DNA of 64,000 nucleotides from assembly GCF_043195105.1 (NCBI RefSeq), contig NZ_JBAFWO010000001.1; one strand, given 5' to 3'. The notes under the pieces are model-generated. The model was not told where the DNA came from. It did no database searches and saw only the letters and a list, made by a program, of their open reading frames with translations. The position numbers and the translations under genes were made by a program. Origin of the DNA: NCEH01 sp002257205. Its GTDB lineage: Bacteria; Pseudomonadota; Alphaproteobacteria; Rhizobiales; Xanthobacteraceae. Below, piece by piece: positions 25,461-33,065 of the stretch. Position 1 is the stretch's first letter. Each line of letters starts with the position of its first letter.

Positions 25461-26114
25461 TCAGCGAACGGTGATGCGGGCCCGCTTCAGGTCCGCGATG
25501 GCAGCTGCCTTCTGGGCATCGGTGATGCCGGCGGGCCAGGTGAGATCGCCATCGGTGACGGCCGCGATCTGGACGATGGCGGTGGCGCGCGCGGTTTCAT
25601 CGGCGGCCGTGGTCACGCCATCCCAGAGGATCGCAACGGCGACCTCGCTGCCGTCCGTGGCCGTCGGGTCGAACGCTTTGTGGACCTCATCCGCATCCTC
25701 GATGCCGACCGTGATCTCATAGGCATCACCCACGACATTCGCCGTGCCGCCGGCGGTGATCGTGAACTTGACCTCCTTATTGAAGGCCGCGCCGTTCGTG
25801 GACTGCCCGATTTCGACGCCGTTGGGATCTTCCCAGCGCACGGTCGTGGCGGTCAGATGGACGCCGCGGTATTTGCCGTTCTTCGCCTTGGAAGAGACGG
25901 CCGGATTCGCCATCGCGATGGTGCTGGTTCCGGTGTTCCCGGCGACAGGCGCCGCGGTCGCGGTGACGCCCGTGGCGGTAGCCGTCTTGCCGAGCACGTG
26001 TCCGGCAACGAGGGTCTGGCTCGCGGCGATGACGATCGCTTCGCGGGACATGAAGTCGGGCAGTTCCGAAAGCAGGAAGCCACCCGCATGAAGGGTTTCG
26101 GTCAGCGTGGTCAT
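25461..26114 (-). CDS. Head decoration protein, lambda gpD-like with long C-terminal extension
   Basis: The first 120 residues match D-type decoration proteins (LHAGGFLLSELPDFMSREAIVI, LVAGHVLGKTATATG). D trimers cement the capsid at its three-fold axes. At 217 aa it is about twice the size of lambda D; the extra C-terminal part (about 125-215, DADEVHKAFDPTATDGSEVAVAIL) resembles the longer members of this family. AAGGAG precedes the ATG. Confidence 0.85.
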   Translation of the reverse strand: MTTLTETLHAGGFLLSELPDFMSREAIVIAASQTLVAGHVLGKTATATGVTATAAPVAGNTGTSTIAMANPAVSSKAKNGKYRGVHLTATTVRWEDPNGVEIGQSTNGAAFNKEVKFTITAGGTANVVGDAYEITVGIEDADEVHKAFDPTATDGSEVAVAILWDGVTTAADETARATAIVQIAAVTDGDLTWPAGITDAQKAAAIADLKRARITVR

Positions 26115-26151
26115 GGTGATGCTCCTTCAAGCCGGCGGCTATACCGGCGGT

Positions 26152-26478
26152 TCACTTCTGGGCGACGCCGTACCGGCGGTTCACCTCGGCGGTCACCTCG
26201 TCCCAACCGGAGCCGCTCGCCTTGGGCGTGCGGGCCGTATCGAGATTTTCTTTATCGGCCGCCTCAGCGGCGCGTTTCGCCAGATCCGCACGCACCTGAT
26301 CGAGAGGCGTTTTCGCCGTGACCATCTGGGATGCGACGACAGAGCTGACGCCGGCGATCGCGCAAAGCTCCAGCACCGCAGCCGCCGTTGCGGCGGTGTA
26401 GGCGTCGGCGGTGGGCGCAGGGTTGGCGGCAGCGGCAGCAGCAGCGGCGTCTTTCTCCGCCTGGGTCTTCTCGGTCAT
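26152..26478 (-). CDS. Nested scaffold protein (lambda Nu3 equivalent) from an internal start
   Basis: Codon 218 of the protease gene is an ATG preceded at ideal distance by AGGAGGT, the strongest ribosome binding site in the head operon. The resulting 108-aa product (MTEKTQAEKDAAAA...) is Ala-rich and helical and shares its C-terminus with the protease. This is the lambda C/Nu3 arrangement. Expression from this start is an inference from the site's quality. Confidence 0.72.
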   Translation of the reverse strand: MTEKTQAEKDAAAAAAAANPAPTADAYTAATAAAVLELCAIAGVSSVVASQMVTAKTPLDQVRADLAKRAAEAADKENLDTARTPKASGSGWDEVTAEVNRRYGVAQK

Positions 26479-27129
26479 GGTGACCTCCTGTTTTGCGGCG
26501 GCCGCCGCGGGGGAAGGGATGAGGGTACGTGCAGCGGCGCGAAGGTGTTCGGGCGCATGGGCGTAAAGCCGGTAGTCGTAGGCCGAGGCCGTCGCGTCGG
26601 CTGCGGCCGCCTCGTCTGAGCTGGTGGCGAAGCCCCGCTCGACCGCATCCGCGCTGGTCAGCCACGTCTCGGCCGTCATCAGACCGGCGACTTCCTCTCG
26701 ATCCGCGCCGGTCCGCCGGGCGTAGATGCCGGCCATCTGGCTATCGAGCTTGCGCAGCATCTCGGCGGATTTTTCATGATCGTCGGCGGTGCCGGAACTG
26801 TTGGCGGACGCGTCGTGGATCATCATCAGGGCGCCGCCGCGCATGACGATCTCCTTGCCCGCCATCGCGATGATCGACGCCGCCGAGGCCGCGATGGCAT
26901 CAACGATGATGGTCACCTTGCCGTCATGGGCGAGCAGAGCGTTGTAGATGGCGATGCCATCCCAGGCGTTTCCGCCACCGCTGTTCAGACGAACGGGAAT
27001 ATCGCCTTCGACGCCCGCCAGCGTGTGCAGAACATCCCGCGCGGTGAAGCCGATTTCGTCATCCCAGAAGACGCCGCCGACGGGCCCGTAAAGCACCATC
27101 TCGCCATCAACCAGTAGATTTTTGGGCAT
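26152..27129 (-). CDS. ClpP/S49-like prohead protease with C-terminal scaffold (lambda gpC type)
   Basis: The 325-aa protein has a ClpP-like fold at about 1-190: GG at 51-53 (SGGGN), the serine motif AIAASAASIIAMAG (Ser82 or Ser85) and the histidine in LMMIHDA (His105). After an Ala-rich linker the last 108 residues form a helical, scaffold-like domain that has its own start codon. In lambda, C protease and Nu3 scaffold are arranged in the same way. It processes the prohead during assembly. Confidence 0.9.
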   Translation of the reverse strand: MPKNLLVDGEMVLYGPVGGVFWDDEIGFTARDVLHTLAGVEGDIPVRLNSGGGNAWDGIAIYNALLAHDGKVTIIVDAIAASAASIIAMAGKEIVMRGGALMMIHDASANSSGTADDHEKSAEMLRKLDSQMAGIYARRTGADREEVAGLMTAETWLTSADAVERGFATSSDEAAAADATASAYDYRLYAHAPEHLRAAARTLIPSPAAAAAKQEVTMTEKTQAEKDAAAAAAAANPAPTADAYTAATAAAVLELCAIAGVSSVVASQMVTAKTPLDQVRADLAKRAAEAADKENLDTARTPKASGSGWDEVTAEVNRRYGVAQK

Positions 27130-27165
27130 GGAAGGTTCCTGTTCTGAGTTCTGGCGGGCCTGGTC

Positions 27166-28647
27166 TCAAGCGGCGATGCGAGCCTGCTGGCCGTCCTTCG
27201 GCATCAGGCTGGGGTCGGCGATGCCTGGCACGTCCGGAAAGGTGAGGCCGAGGCTGGCTGCGCGCTTGGCGTCGTCCGCAATGCGCTGATCGACCTCTTC
27301 CGGATCCTCGCCTTCGGCCTCGATCGTCTGCGACCTGGCGCGGAACCCGTTCTTGATGGCCAAGACTTCCGCCTGCCGGTCCTTGTAGGGATCGACCCAT
27401 TCCCACCGCGGCGTAATCCAGTTCACGCCGAGGTACTGGCGCGGGGCCGTGGCATAGCCTGGCATCTTCAGCGCGCCCGACAGGGCCGCAGCATCGAGGA
27501 ACCAGCGCCACACCGGGCGGCAGAACTGGAACACCATGACGCTGTGCTGGATCGCCTCGATCCGCCGGCGGAATTCGACCAGCGCCTGACGGCTGTTGCT
27601 GTAATTCGACTTCACCATGTCGCTGGTAAGCGCCATGTAAGGGAGGCCCAGGGCGGCGCTGATGCGGGTCAGGGCGCGATACTGCCACGCCTCATAGGCC
27701 CCACCGACATCGGCCGGCGTGGAGAATGTAATGTCCTCACCCTCTTCCAGAATCTGCAGGGTGCCGGGTTCCAGCGCCACCAGCGGGGGGGCGGCGCTCC
27801 CGTCGTCTTCGATGTCGAGGCCGACTTCGCCATTGGCCGGCTTGCGAATGAAACCGGCGAACATCGCCGCCGTCTTCTTCCGCTCATGCTCGGCGTCGTC
27901 GTATGCGTCGAGAGACCAGAGCGCGACGATTGCGGGCGTGAGCCGCGGAAGCCCGCGAATTTGCCCGGCCTCGACCGGGTCGAACACGTGCAGGATTTCG
28001 GACGCCGGAATCCGCACCGTGTCCGGGTTCGGGTCCTGTGTCACGTCGCCGGGATGGCGGCGGTAGAAGTGATATGCAACGCGTCGGCCGACGCGGTCGA
28101 ACTCGATGCCCTGCCGGATCACGTTTCCGCCGGGCGGCGTAATGGCGATCTGCTGGATCGGGCACATCTCCGAGGGGATGACCTCGATCTGCAGCGGCAC
28201 GGCGAAGCCGTCCGAAAGATACCGGGGCCGCCGGCGCACGAAGCATTCGCCTGCGATGAACAGTTCTCGCGCGACCCGCCGCTGCAGCCCGTAGAAATCC
28301 GTCAGCCCTTCGGCATCGGCGTCGTCGGTCCAGTCCTTAAAGAGCTGCTGGCCCACGCTCTTCAGCTTGCTTTTTTTCTGCAGCCAGGCGGGCTTGATGC
28401 CGTAGCCCACCAGGGCCGCCGAGAATACCTCGACAGCGTTTGCCGCGTAGGGGTTGTTCCGCGCGAGGTAGCGAGAGCGCGCCAGCACGGTGTCGCCGGA
28501 CGACTGGACCAGCGTATTGACGTGCTGCCGGCTGGGCAAAAACCCGGAGAGGCGGCGCTGATACTGCCCCGCTTCCAGGCCTGTGCCGGATGCAGGCGCG
28601 CGCGCCGTGGGCGTTCCCCGAAACCGGGAGAACAGACCTTCCAGCAT
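27166..28647 (-). CDS. Portal protein, lambda gpB family
   Basis: The 493-aa portal forms the dodecameric DNA channel at one capsid vertex. Recognisable stretches are SRYLARNNPYAANAVEVFSAALVGYGI near residue 60, the ELFIAGECFVRRRPR motif near 130 and LPYMALTSDMVKSNYSNSRQAL near 345. Length and order between gpW and the protease match lambda. Confidence 0.93.
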   Translation of the reverse strand: MLEGLFSRFRGTPTARAPASGTGLEAGQYQRRLSGFLPSRQHVNTLVQSSGDTVLARSRYLARNNPYAANAVEVFSAALVGYGIKPAWLQKKSKLKSVGQQLFKDWTDDADAEGLTDFYGLQRRVARELFIAGECFVRRRPRYLSDGFAVPLQIEVIPSEMCPIQQIAITPPGGNVIRQGIEFDRVGRRVAYHFYRRHPGDVTQDPNPDTVRIPASEILHVFDPVEAGQIRGLPRLTPAIVALWSLDAYDDAEHERKKTAAMFAGFIRKPANGEVGLDIEDDGSAAPPLVALEPGTLQILEEGEDITFSTPADVGGAYEAWQYRALTRISAALGLPYMALTSDMVKSNYSNSRQALVEFRRRIEAIQHSVMVFQFCRPVWRWFLDAAALSGALKMPGYATAPRQYLGVNWITPRWEWVDPYKDRQAEVLAIKNGFRARSQTIEAEGEDPEEVDQRIADDAKRAASLGLTFPDVPGIADPSLMPKDGQQARIAA

Positions 28648-28648
28648 T

Positions 28649-28849
28649 TCAGAGGCCCTTGTTCGACACGGCGCGCAGCGACCGGCTGCGGCGCGGCGCG
28701 CCCGACAGGTCGCGGTCGATGATGTCGAGCACCGAGCGCATGTCGCCCAACGAGCGATATTTGACGGTCTTCCCGTCGTAGGTGACTTCGGTGGCGCCGC
28801 TCGCGATCGCCTCTCGCAGGGCCTCGCGCTGTTCGGTGGTGTAGGCCAT
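28649..28849 (-). CDS. Head-tail joining protein gpW
   Basis: The 66-aa protein matches lambda gpW in length and layout: a short helix (TEQREALREAIASG), a beta hairpin (TEVTYDGKTVKYRS) and a final helix (DMRSVLDIIDRDL). It plugs the portal after packaging. A GTG at 28858 overlapping the terminase stop is an alternative start. Confidence 0.87.
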   Translation of the reverse strand: MAYTTEQREALREAIASGATEVTYDGKTVKYRSLGDMRSVLDIIDRDLSGAPRRSRSLRAVSNKGL

Positions 28850-28854
28850 GACGG

Positions 28855-30798
28855 TCACCCCATGTAGGAGGACGGCGCGACGCGCGATCGGCGCTTCGTC
28901 GGGCCCTTGGTTGCAGCTTTGGTCGGAGGCGGCGCCGGCGCCGGCGCGCCATCCTGCTTGGGTGCCGGCCTGGACCTGCTGGCGCGCTCCGGCGCGGGCG
29001 GACGATCCAACCGGATGTTGGTGGACAGGCGCGCGGCCAGCGCCAGCACGAACGTGTCGAGGGCCTCATTTCGCGCACCCTTCGGGCATTCCCAGATGCG
29101 GTACGGGCGACCCTCGCGAAACCGGGTCAGCACCTTCTCGACGGTGAGCTGTGCGAAATATTCAGCGTCGAATCCGTCAGCCGCTGGGAAATGGACATAG
29201 CCCGGGCGGATCTCTTCACCGTCGCCGAGCCGGATCTTCAAGCGCCCATAGATGGCGTCCTTCGCGGTATCGACGCCGATGGCGTAAAACTGCAACGAAT
29301 GGGTCTTCGACCTGGTGCCGCGCTTCGGCCAGATCGGCCGCGGCCCGCTCATTCCCTTCGTTGCATACACCCCCTCTCGGCGGTAGGCCTTCGCATAATT
29401 GAGCACCTGCGCCGTGTGATGCCCGCCCATGTCGATGCAGCAGGCTTTCACGCGCATCGGCCGGCCGGTGTCCGCCACCAGCACCTCGCGGCGCATGTCG
29501 GTGAGCTTGGCCCAGACATCCGGCTGCGAAGGATCGCCAAGGATCACCTCGTATCGGCAGGGCCAGCTTTCCTCGCCCTCGCCCCACGCGATCCATTGCG
29601 CTTCGAGACGATTGCCTTGGACGTCCACCCCCATGGTCACCAGCCGGCAGAAGTCCGGCAGGGTGTCATGGTCGAACAGCTCCAGCCGGTGCATGAACCC
29701 TTCCGGGTCCAGGCCCTCGCCTTGCTCCTCCCAGGACTCTCCGAGGACCGTGTTGACGAAGGTCTGCAGCAGCTCGGGGGATTTCCGGCAGTCGAGGAAT
29801 TCCCGCACCAGGCCGGCCAAGCCGTCTTCGAGAAGCTTCGAGTACAGCGCGTTGAAGCGGAAACCAGCGATCCCTTCGAACGGTCGCGTCGCCACCCACT
29901 TTCGATTGTCGATCGCGGCGAGCCGGTCACCCTCGGTCCACAGCTCGCCGCAGCCTTCACACTGATAATGGGCGGTGTCGAACAGGTGTTTTCCGTCCTC
30001 GGCCTTGTCCCATTTCACCTGTTCCCAACGCAGCGGCTGGAACACATCGCAATAGGGGCAGGCGACGTGACAGACCCGCATGTCGGACCGCTCATATTCG
30101 CGCTCGATGCGCGAGAAACCTTTGCGCGTCGGGGTGGAGCCCCCGATGGTCTTGCGGTTCCAGAAGGTGGTCTGACGCTTGCGGGCAAGCCTGATGGGGT
30201 CGCCTTCGGTGCCGGCGGAAACCGGATACCGATCCACCTCGTCGTAGAGGACGACCCGCTTTGGCCGGGAGGCGAGGCCGGACGGCGCGTTCGCTCCGAC
30301 CATGTCCACTTGCCCGCCCGGGAACTGCTTGTGCAGGATCTTGTTGCCAGAGTTCCGGGACTTCGGGTCGGCGATCAGGCCGGTCAGCGCGGGAGAATCC
30401 CGAACCATCGGCGCGAGCCGGTCTGTGCTCCAGGCCTCGGCCATCTCAACGGTGGGCTGGACCACCAGGATGGATGTCGGATCCTGGTGCATGAAATAGC
30501 CGACGACGTTGTTGATGACCTCCGTCCAGCCGAACTGGCTCGGTTTCAGGGCCCAGGCCTCGACCACGTTGGGGTCCGTGATGGCGTCCATGATGTCGCC
30601 AAGCAGGGGCTGGCGCTCGGTCCGCCAACGGCCCGGCCGCGCCGAAGTCTCTCGCGAGAGCTTGCGGAAGCGGTCCGACCATTCGGTCAGGCCCAGGGTC
30701 GGCGGCGGGCGCAGCGTCGAGAAAAACTCGGAGACCGCCTGCAGCAAACCGGGATGATCGACAACCTTAATCGCCGGCGTCGTCGCCCGGTTCTGCAT
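28855..30798 (-). CDS. Terminase large subunit, lambda gpA family
   Basis: The 647-aa enzyme pumps and cuts phage DNA. The GpA family is recognised by LGLTEWSDRFRKLSRETSARPGRW at the start, VVGYFMHQDPTSILVVQPTVEMAEAWS, the VVLYDEVDRYP acidic motif near 180, and a zinc-like CPYCDVF with CEGCGEL pair around 245-280. The C-terminal nuclease half contains MGVDVQGNRLEAQWIAWGEG. A GpA-type terminase suggests cohesive-end packaging. Confidence 0.95.
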   Translation of the reverse strand: MQNRATTPAIKVVDHPGLLQAVSEFFSTLRPPPTLGLTEWSDRFRKLSRETSARPGRWRTERQPLLGDIMDAITDPNVVEAWALKPSQFGWTEVINNVVGYFMHQDPTSILVVQPTVEMAEAWSTDRLAPMVRDSPALTGLIADPKSRNSGNKILHKQFPGGQVDMVGANAPSGLASRPKRVVLYDEVDRYPVSAGTEGDPIRLARKRQTTFWNRKTIGGSTPTRKGFSRIEREYERSDMRVCHVACPYCDVFQPLRWEQVKWDKAEDGKHLFDTAHYQCEGCGELWTEGDRLAAIDNRKWVATRPFEGIAGFRFNALYSKLLEDGLAGLVREFLDCRKSPELLQTFVNTVLGESWEEQGEGLDPEGFMHRLELFDHDTLPDFCRLVTMGVDVQGNRLEAQWIAWGEGEESWPCRYEVILGDPSQPDVWAKLTDMRREVLVADTGRPMRVKACCIDMGGHHTAQVLNYAKAYRREGVYATKGMSGPRPIWPKRGTRSKTHSLQFYAIGVDTAKDAIYGRLKIRLGDGEEIRPGYVHFPAADGFDAEYFAQLTVEKVLTRFREGRPYRIWECPKGARNEALDTFVLALAARLSTNIRLDRPPAPERASRSRPAPKQDGAPAPAPPPTKAATKGPTKRRSRVAPSSYMG

Positions 30799-31273
30799 CG
30801 ACCCGTGTTCCCGTCAACGCCTCAAGAGCTTCCTCGACCCGCGACCGCACGATGGCCTCTCGCTGGGCGGTGGTTTTCTTGCCGTCCAGCAGCGGCGCAA
30901 CGTCAGCCGGAATGGACAGGAGCACGCGCTTCACCTCGGTCCCGATCTGTTCCCAGGTGGCAGCAACCTCGGACGCCTTGACCAGCTCGCCGCGGGTGAC
31001 GGCGTTTTCCATCGCCTTGGCGTCAGCTTGCTCCTTCGCGAGCCGCGCCCGCTCGGCTTCGAGCGACCCGACACTGCCGGCGGAAGCTTGGCGCCCGGCG
31101 GCCTGCGCCCGCAGGTGCTGGATGTAGGCCACGCGGCAGGCGTCGAGGTCATACCGGCCCCGCGCCTCGGCCTTGATGATCCCCTCCTTCACCATCCGGG
31201 AGACAGAAGGTTGAGACAGATCAAGGTGCTCCGCGACCTCGGCCTGGGTCGCCCACCCATCACTTTTATTCAT
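30767..31273 (-). CDS. Terminase small subunit, Nu1-like
   Basis: The 168-aa protein begins with a winged helix-turn-helix (WATQAEVAEHLDLSQPSVSRMVKEGII) that would bind the cos region, followed by a coiled coil (EAERARLAKEQADAKAMENAVTRGELV) and a C-terminal part that should contact the large subunit. Lambda Nu1 has the same design and 181 residues. It overlaps the gpA gene by 32 bases. ATG 31273 was chosen because the upstream frame is unlike a protein. Confidence 0.86.
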   Translation of the reverse strand: MNKSDGWATQAEVAEHLDLSQPSVSRMVKEGIIKAEARGRYDLDACRVAYIQHLRAQAAGRQASAGSVGSLEAERARLAKEQADAKAMENAVTRGELVKASEVAATWEQIGTEVKRVLLSIPADVAPLLDGKKTTAQREAIVRSRVEEALEALTGTRVDAEPGDDAGD

Positions 31274-31354
31274 ACGCCCCCTAGAGAACGCTGTGGCTAG
31301 GGCTAAGCCGAGCCTCAGAAACACCCATCTAGCCAACCCGTCAGGAGGGACCCA

Positions 31355-31397
31355 ACGTAATAATATTACAATCTTATTATTATGACGTAATATTATT
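31355..31397. repeat. AT-rich inverted repeat upstream of terminase
   Basis: AATAATATTAC (31359-31369) and GTAATATTATT (31387-31397) are perfect inverted repeats 17 bases apart; each copy is also preceded by ACGTAAT-like sequence. The site is very AT-rich in GC-rich surroundings and lies 82 bases before the small terminase gene, where cos or a late promoter would be expected. Confidence 0.5.
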
Positions 31398-31435
31398 CCG
31401 GTAGGTCCGGATATATCATCAATATCTGTGATGTG

Positions 31436-32047
31436 TCATCCGCGCGCGGCGAACCGGGCAATCACCCGCTGCACTGCCTCGCCTATCTTGATGGGCATCT
31501 GCTCTCGCACGGTCCGCTCAAAGATCCCGTCGAAGTCCAGGCGCTTGGTGTAGGTCATGGTCGGCTGGAACAGGGCGAGAAGGCGGATGCTGGTGTTCTT
31601 GCCGGTCCGGCGCCACAGTCCGGCAGGACGGTCGCCACCGCGAGGCTTACCCGAGAACACGTTCTTGGATTTCGCCAGCGCCTTGAGCGAGCCACGTGCC
31701 ACGTTGCCGAAGGCGTTGCGGCGAATGAAGGGGGTGGCCAGGGTCTTGGCGCTCTCAGGCGAGCGCGTGCCCCCGCGCACGTTGATGCCGAGGTACCGCG
31801 CCTGGATGTCCTTGATGAACACCTCGAAGCGAAGGGTGCTCTTGGTGGCCGGGGTGTAGCCAACCGCCTTCATGGTGAAGGGCGTGGGGCGATCCAGGGA
31901 GGCCGGGAGCGCAGCCGTCTCGGCAGCCACCGCTTCGCGCATGGTCCACGTCATCCCGGTGGCCAGCGCATACGGCATCTGCTTCTCGGTCGCGCCAAGC
32001 TCCCGCGCCTTACGCTCGAAGTCGCCGAGGTTAAACGTGATTTGCAT
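31436..32047 (-). CDS. Unassigned phage protein, possibly minor tail/tail completion (gpZ-like)
   Basis: This 203-aa basic protein starts MQITFNLGDFERKARELG and has an alternating helical and strand pattern with a C-terminal IFERTVREQMPIKIGEAVQRVI helix. The general layout recalls lambda gpZ or HK97 gp10-type tail completion proteins, but this is a weak resemblance by eye. It lies just upstream of the terminase genes on the same strand. ATG 32047 is favoured over the TTG at 32053. Confidence 0.45.
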   Translation of the reverse strand: MQITFNLGDFERKARELGATEKQMPYALATGMTWTMREAVAAETAALPASLDRPTPFTMKAVGYTPATKSTLRFEVFIKDIQARYLGINVRGGTRSPESAKTLATPFIRRNAFGNVARGSLKALAKSKNVFSGKPRGGDRPAGLWRRTGKNTSIRLLALFQPTMTYTKRLDFDGIFERTVREQMPIKIGEAVQRVIARFAARG

Positions 32048-32053
32048 TCGCAA

Positions 32054-32251
32054 CTATCCGAGCTTGGCCCTTACGAGGCAGTCTTTCGCCTCCAAGAGCT
32101 TACGCAGCCCAGCCGACTTCTCGGCACCGTCGGGCAGATTCTCGTCCATCGCCCGCGCGAGGTCGCCGATGGGTTTGCTCACCTCCTGCAGATGCGCAGG
32201 AAGGTGAGCGTAGGCAAAATGCTTCATGATGGGGTTCGGCATGGTGTCCAT
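32054..32251 (-). CDS. Small helical protein resembling the Acb2/Tad1 hairpin (putative cyclic-nucleotide sponge)
   Basis: The 65-aa protein reads KHFAYAHLPAHLQEVSKPIG, then LARAMDENLPDGAEKSAGLRKLLEAKDCLVRA. This is a common phage family: an F-x-Y opening, a long helix, a turn with LP-x-G-x-EK, and a second helix ending KLLEAKDCxVRA. I recall such two-helix proteins being grouped with the Acb2/Tad1 hairpin, whose founders sequester CBASS and Thoeris signal nucleotides. The link is from memory and from the pattern only. Starts at 32242 or 32251 are both possible. It sits beside a toxin-antitoxin locus and shares its control region. Confidence 0.5.
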   Translation of the reverse strand: MDTMPNPIMKHFAYAHLPAHLQEVSKPIGDLARAMDENLPDGAEKSAGLRKLLEAKDCLVRAKLG

Positions 32252-32307
32252 ATCTCGCTAAAATATCTCAATTAGCTATTGCTCATAATATCTCTATATG
32301 AGATATT
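32250..32307. promoter_or_regulatory. Repeated ATATCTC operator half-sites of the toxin-antitoxin module
   Basis: ATATCTC occurs at 32250-32256, 32263-32269 and 32288-32294, and its complement GAGATAT at 32300-32306. The last two form a perfect dyad AATATCTC-N5-GAGATATT directly over the ribosome binding site of the toxin gene. The Xre-type antitoxin is the likely ligand. The first copy overlaps the start of the divergent Acb2-like gene. Confidence 0.65.
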
Positions 32308-32313
32308 ACTCAC

Positions 32314-32562
32314 ATGAAGACGGTCACTTACACCCCCACCGCAGCCCGCGCCCTTCGCAAGCACGCGAACCGCGCGGTGCAGATCCGGGCCAAGATCGAG
32401 CAATATGCTTCCGATCCGGCCTCGCTGGCGGCCAACGTGAAGCATCTCCAGGGCGTCCATGCCCTCCGGCTGCGGGTCGGTGACTTCCGGGTCATCCTTC
32501 AGGAGACCGCCTCGGAAGTGACCGTTCTGGACATCGGGCCGCGTGGCGGCATCTATGAGTGA
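32314..32562 (+). CDS. RelE/ParE-family toxin
   Basis: This 82-aa protein has the RelE fold pattern: helix-rich start with TPTAARALRKHANRAVQIRAKIEQYA, then LQGVHALRLRVGDFRVIL and VTVLDIGPRGGIYE. The RLRVGDFRVIL strand holds the arginines used for mRNA cleavage in RelE or gyrase contact in ParE. It precedes its antitoxin, the HigBA-like order. Its upstream region is covered by the operator dyad. Confidence 0.85.
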   Translation: MKTVTYTPTAARALRKHANRAVQIRAKIEQYASDPASLAANVKHLQGVHALRLRVGDFRVILQETASEVTVLDIGPRGGIYE

Positions 32563-32572
32563 GGAGGCGAAC

Positions 32573-32944
32573 ATGGCCATCATGACCAAGACCCCCGGCG
32601 GCGAGGAAATCGTGATCCTCTCCCGCGCGGAATATGACAAGCTCATCGCCACCGCCGAAGACCGTGCGGACGTGGCCACTGCAAAGGCTGTTATCGGGCG
32701 CATGGAGCGGGGCGAGGAAGAGACCCTCAGCAGCGAGGAAATGGACGCGCTGCTGGCGGCACCCACCCCGCTGGCCTTCTGGCGCAAAAAGCGCGGCCTC
32801 ACACAGGCGGCTCTCTCGAAGGAGGCCGAGGTATCTCAAGGATTCTTGAGCGAAATCGAGGCCGGGAAGAAGACCGGGGACATCACCACGCTTAAGCGTG
32901 TTGCGGTCGCGCTTCGGGTGTCTCTGGATGATCTTGCGGACTGA
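32573..32944 (+). CDS. Xre-family antitoxin
   Basis: The 123-aa antitoxin has an N-terminal toxin-binding part (IVILSRAEYDKLIATAEDRADVATAKAV) and a C-terminal helix-turn-helix (LAFWRKKRGLTQAALSKEAEVSQGFLSEIEAG, about 70-120). GAGGAGG five bases before ATG 32573 marks the start, 10 bases after the toxin stop. It should repress its own operon through the ATATCTC sites. It is convergent with the NusG-like gene. Confidence 0.87.
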   Translation: MAIMTKTPGGEEIVILSRAEYDKLIATAEDRADVATAKAVIGRMERGEEETLSSEEMDALLAAPTPLAFWRKKRGLTQAALSKEAEVSQGFLSEIEAGKKTGDITTLKRVAVALRVSLDDLAD

Positions 32945-33065
32945 CTGGCAAGGCTTCGCCAGGGGTGCGGATCGCGAGTTGCGTCCGCCGGATCGGGTTA
33001 TGCGTCGAGCGCAGGGAGCCCCGGTCGTCCTGAAGACTGAACGCTGAAGTGATTTGCGACTTAAG

